Source: Myxococcales bacterium (GTDB taxonomy: Bacteria > Myxococcota_A > Polyangia > Polyangiales > Polyangiaceae). From it: a stretch of 6,167 nucleotides of DNA. The position numbers and the translations under genes were made by a program. Where the stretch lies: positions 1 to 6,167 of the forward strand of contig JANYHY010000786.1 in assembly GCA_025362165.1 (NCBI GenBank), in the 5' to 3' direction. This document shows positions 5,649-6,167 of this stretch, piece after piece (position 1 is the first letter of the stretch; each line of letters opens with the position of its first letter). The notes under the pieces were generated by a model. It did no database searches. It was not told where the DNA came from and saw nothing but the letters and a program-made list of their open reading frames with translations.

Positions 5649-6167
5649 TCAGAACACGCGCGCGTCGATCTTGATCGAGTCGCCCGCTTGGAGAGGCACG
5701 TCTGGCTGCGAACCCTCCGCGATCGCGTCCACGCTGATGGTCACGGTCACGCTCTTGCCGGGCGCGGTCTGGCGCGTGAGGATCACGTGGTTCGCGTCCG
5801 CGATGGAGGTGAAGCCTCCCGACTGCGCGATCGCCTCGAAGAGCTTGAGGCCCTCGTTCCATGGGACGCTTCCAGGCTTGTTCACTTGCCCGATGAGACT
5901 CACGCGCTTGCTGGCGTACTGCTTCACAGCGAGGATCACCTGCGCGTTCGTGATGATCTTGGCGTCCGCGAGCTTCTTCTTCAGGGCGTCCCTGACCTGC
6001 TGCGGCTCCATCCCGCCGACCTGCACGCGATCGAGATAAGGAAAATCGATCGTGCCGTCCGGGTTGACCTTGTAGTCGTGCGGCAGGTCTTTCTCGCCGA
6101 CGACGCTGATCTCGAGCGAGTCCCCAGGCCCAACCGCGGTGCTCAAAATCGGCGCAGGGAGATTGGG
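5649..6167 (-). CDS. Polysaccharide export protein (Wza-type), C-terminal part
   Basis: The visible 172 residues form the C-terminal part of an outer-membrane polysaccharide export protein; the frame is open through the right edge, so the start and any lipoprotein signal are outside. Numbering from the first visible residue, a Poly_export domain runs from about 12 to 86: it opens with VGPGDSLEISVVGEKDL (12-28), then YKVNPDGTIDFPYLDRVQVGG (32-52), and the helix PQQVRDALKKKL. An SLBB domain follows from about 88: VSLIGQVNKPGSVPW (89-103), LFEAIAQSGGFTSIADANHVILTR, and a closing VPLQAGDSIKIDARVF. The visible end lacks a further transmembrane helix or second SLBB domain, so it resembles short exporters of the myxobacterial EpsY/WzaX kind rather than long E. 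coli Wza. Such proteins partner with a Wzc-type co-polymerase to export capsule or exopolysaccharide. A TTG at 6146 is in frame but sits in conserved-looking sequence and is unlikely to be the start. Confidence 0.9.
   Translation of the reverse strand, partial: PNLPAPILSTAVGPGDSLEISVVGEKDLPHDYKVNPDGTIDFPYLDRVQVGGMEPQQVRDALKKKLADAKIITNAQVILAVKQYASKRVSLIGQVNKPGSVPWNEGLKLFEAIAQSGGFTSIADANHVILTRQTAPGKSVTVTISVDAIAEGSQPDVPLQAGDSIKIDARVF

Noticed and set aside
4719..5834. Repeated octamer GCGATCGC (4719-4726, 5719-5726, 5827-5834), as in cyanobacterial HIP1.
   Set aside because: Three copies are explained by Ala-Ile-Ala type codon runs in GC-rich coding sequence. It is not dense or intergenic as HIP1 would be.

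Overview
This is a GC-rich, gene-dense piece of bacterial chromosome with strong third-position G/C bias, so long antisense shadow frames are common. The mix of genes (ATP/ADP-translocase-like MFS protein, two-domain MazG, AI-2E family permease, crotonase, type I asparaginase, short Wza-type exporter) and the codon use suggest a myxobacterium-like organism (Myxococcota, perhaps Polyangia). That placement is inference from style, not from a marker gene. I see no rRNA, tRNA, CRISPR array, transposase, integrase or recognisable defence locus.

Layout: (1) 1-955, minus strand: the N-terminal 318 residues of a membrane transporter that runs off the left edge. (2) 956-1152: a noncoding gap unusually rich in inverted repeats, with two simple stem-loops, a branched cloverleaf-like structure, and a 9-bp direct repeat bracketing most of them. 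(3) 1153-2627, minus strand: a two-gene unit in which a small SAM-dependent methyltransferase overlaps mazG by ATGA. (4) 2628-2682: a 55-bp divergent spacer. (5) 2683-4622, plus strand: a two-gene unit of an AI-2E family permease followed 2 bp later by an enoyl-CoA hydratase/isomerase family protein. (6) 4625-6167, minus strand: a polysaccharide export protein, cut by the right edge, followed by a type I L-asparaginase, which ends tail-to-tail 2 bp from the crotonase gene.

The genes do not form one obvious pathway. MazG and asparaginase are soluble housekeeping or metabolic enzymes; the exporter belongs to envelope polysaccharide secretion; the permease and crotonase form their own small unit. 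The points most worth a second look are the structured 956-1152 gap, the substituted glutamate positions in the crotonase, the translationally coupled methyltransferase-mazG pair, and the possible leaderless start of the permease. I found no convincing undescribed multi-gene system; the structured gap is the best candidate for something undocumented.
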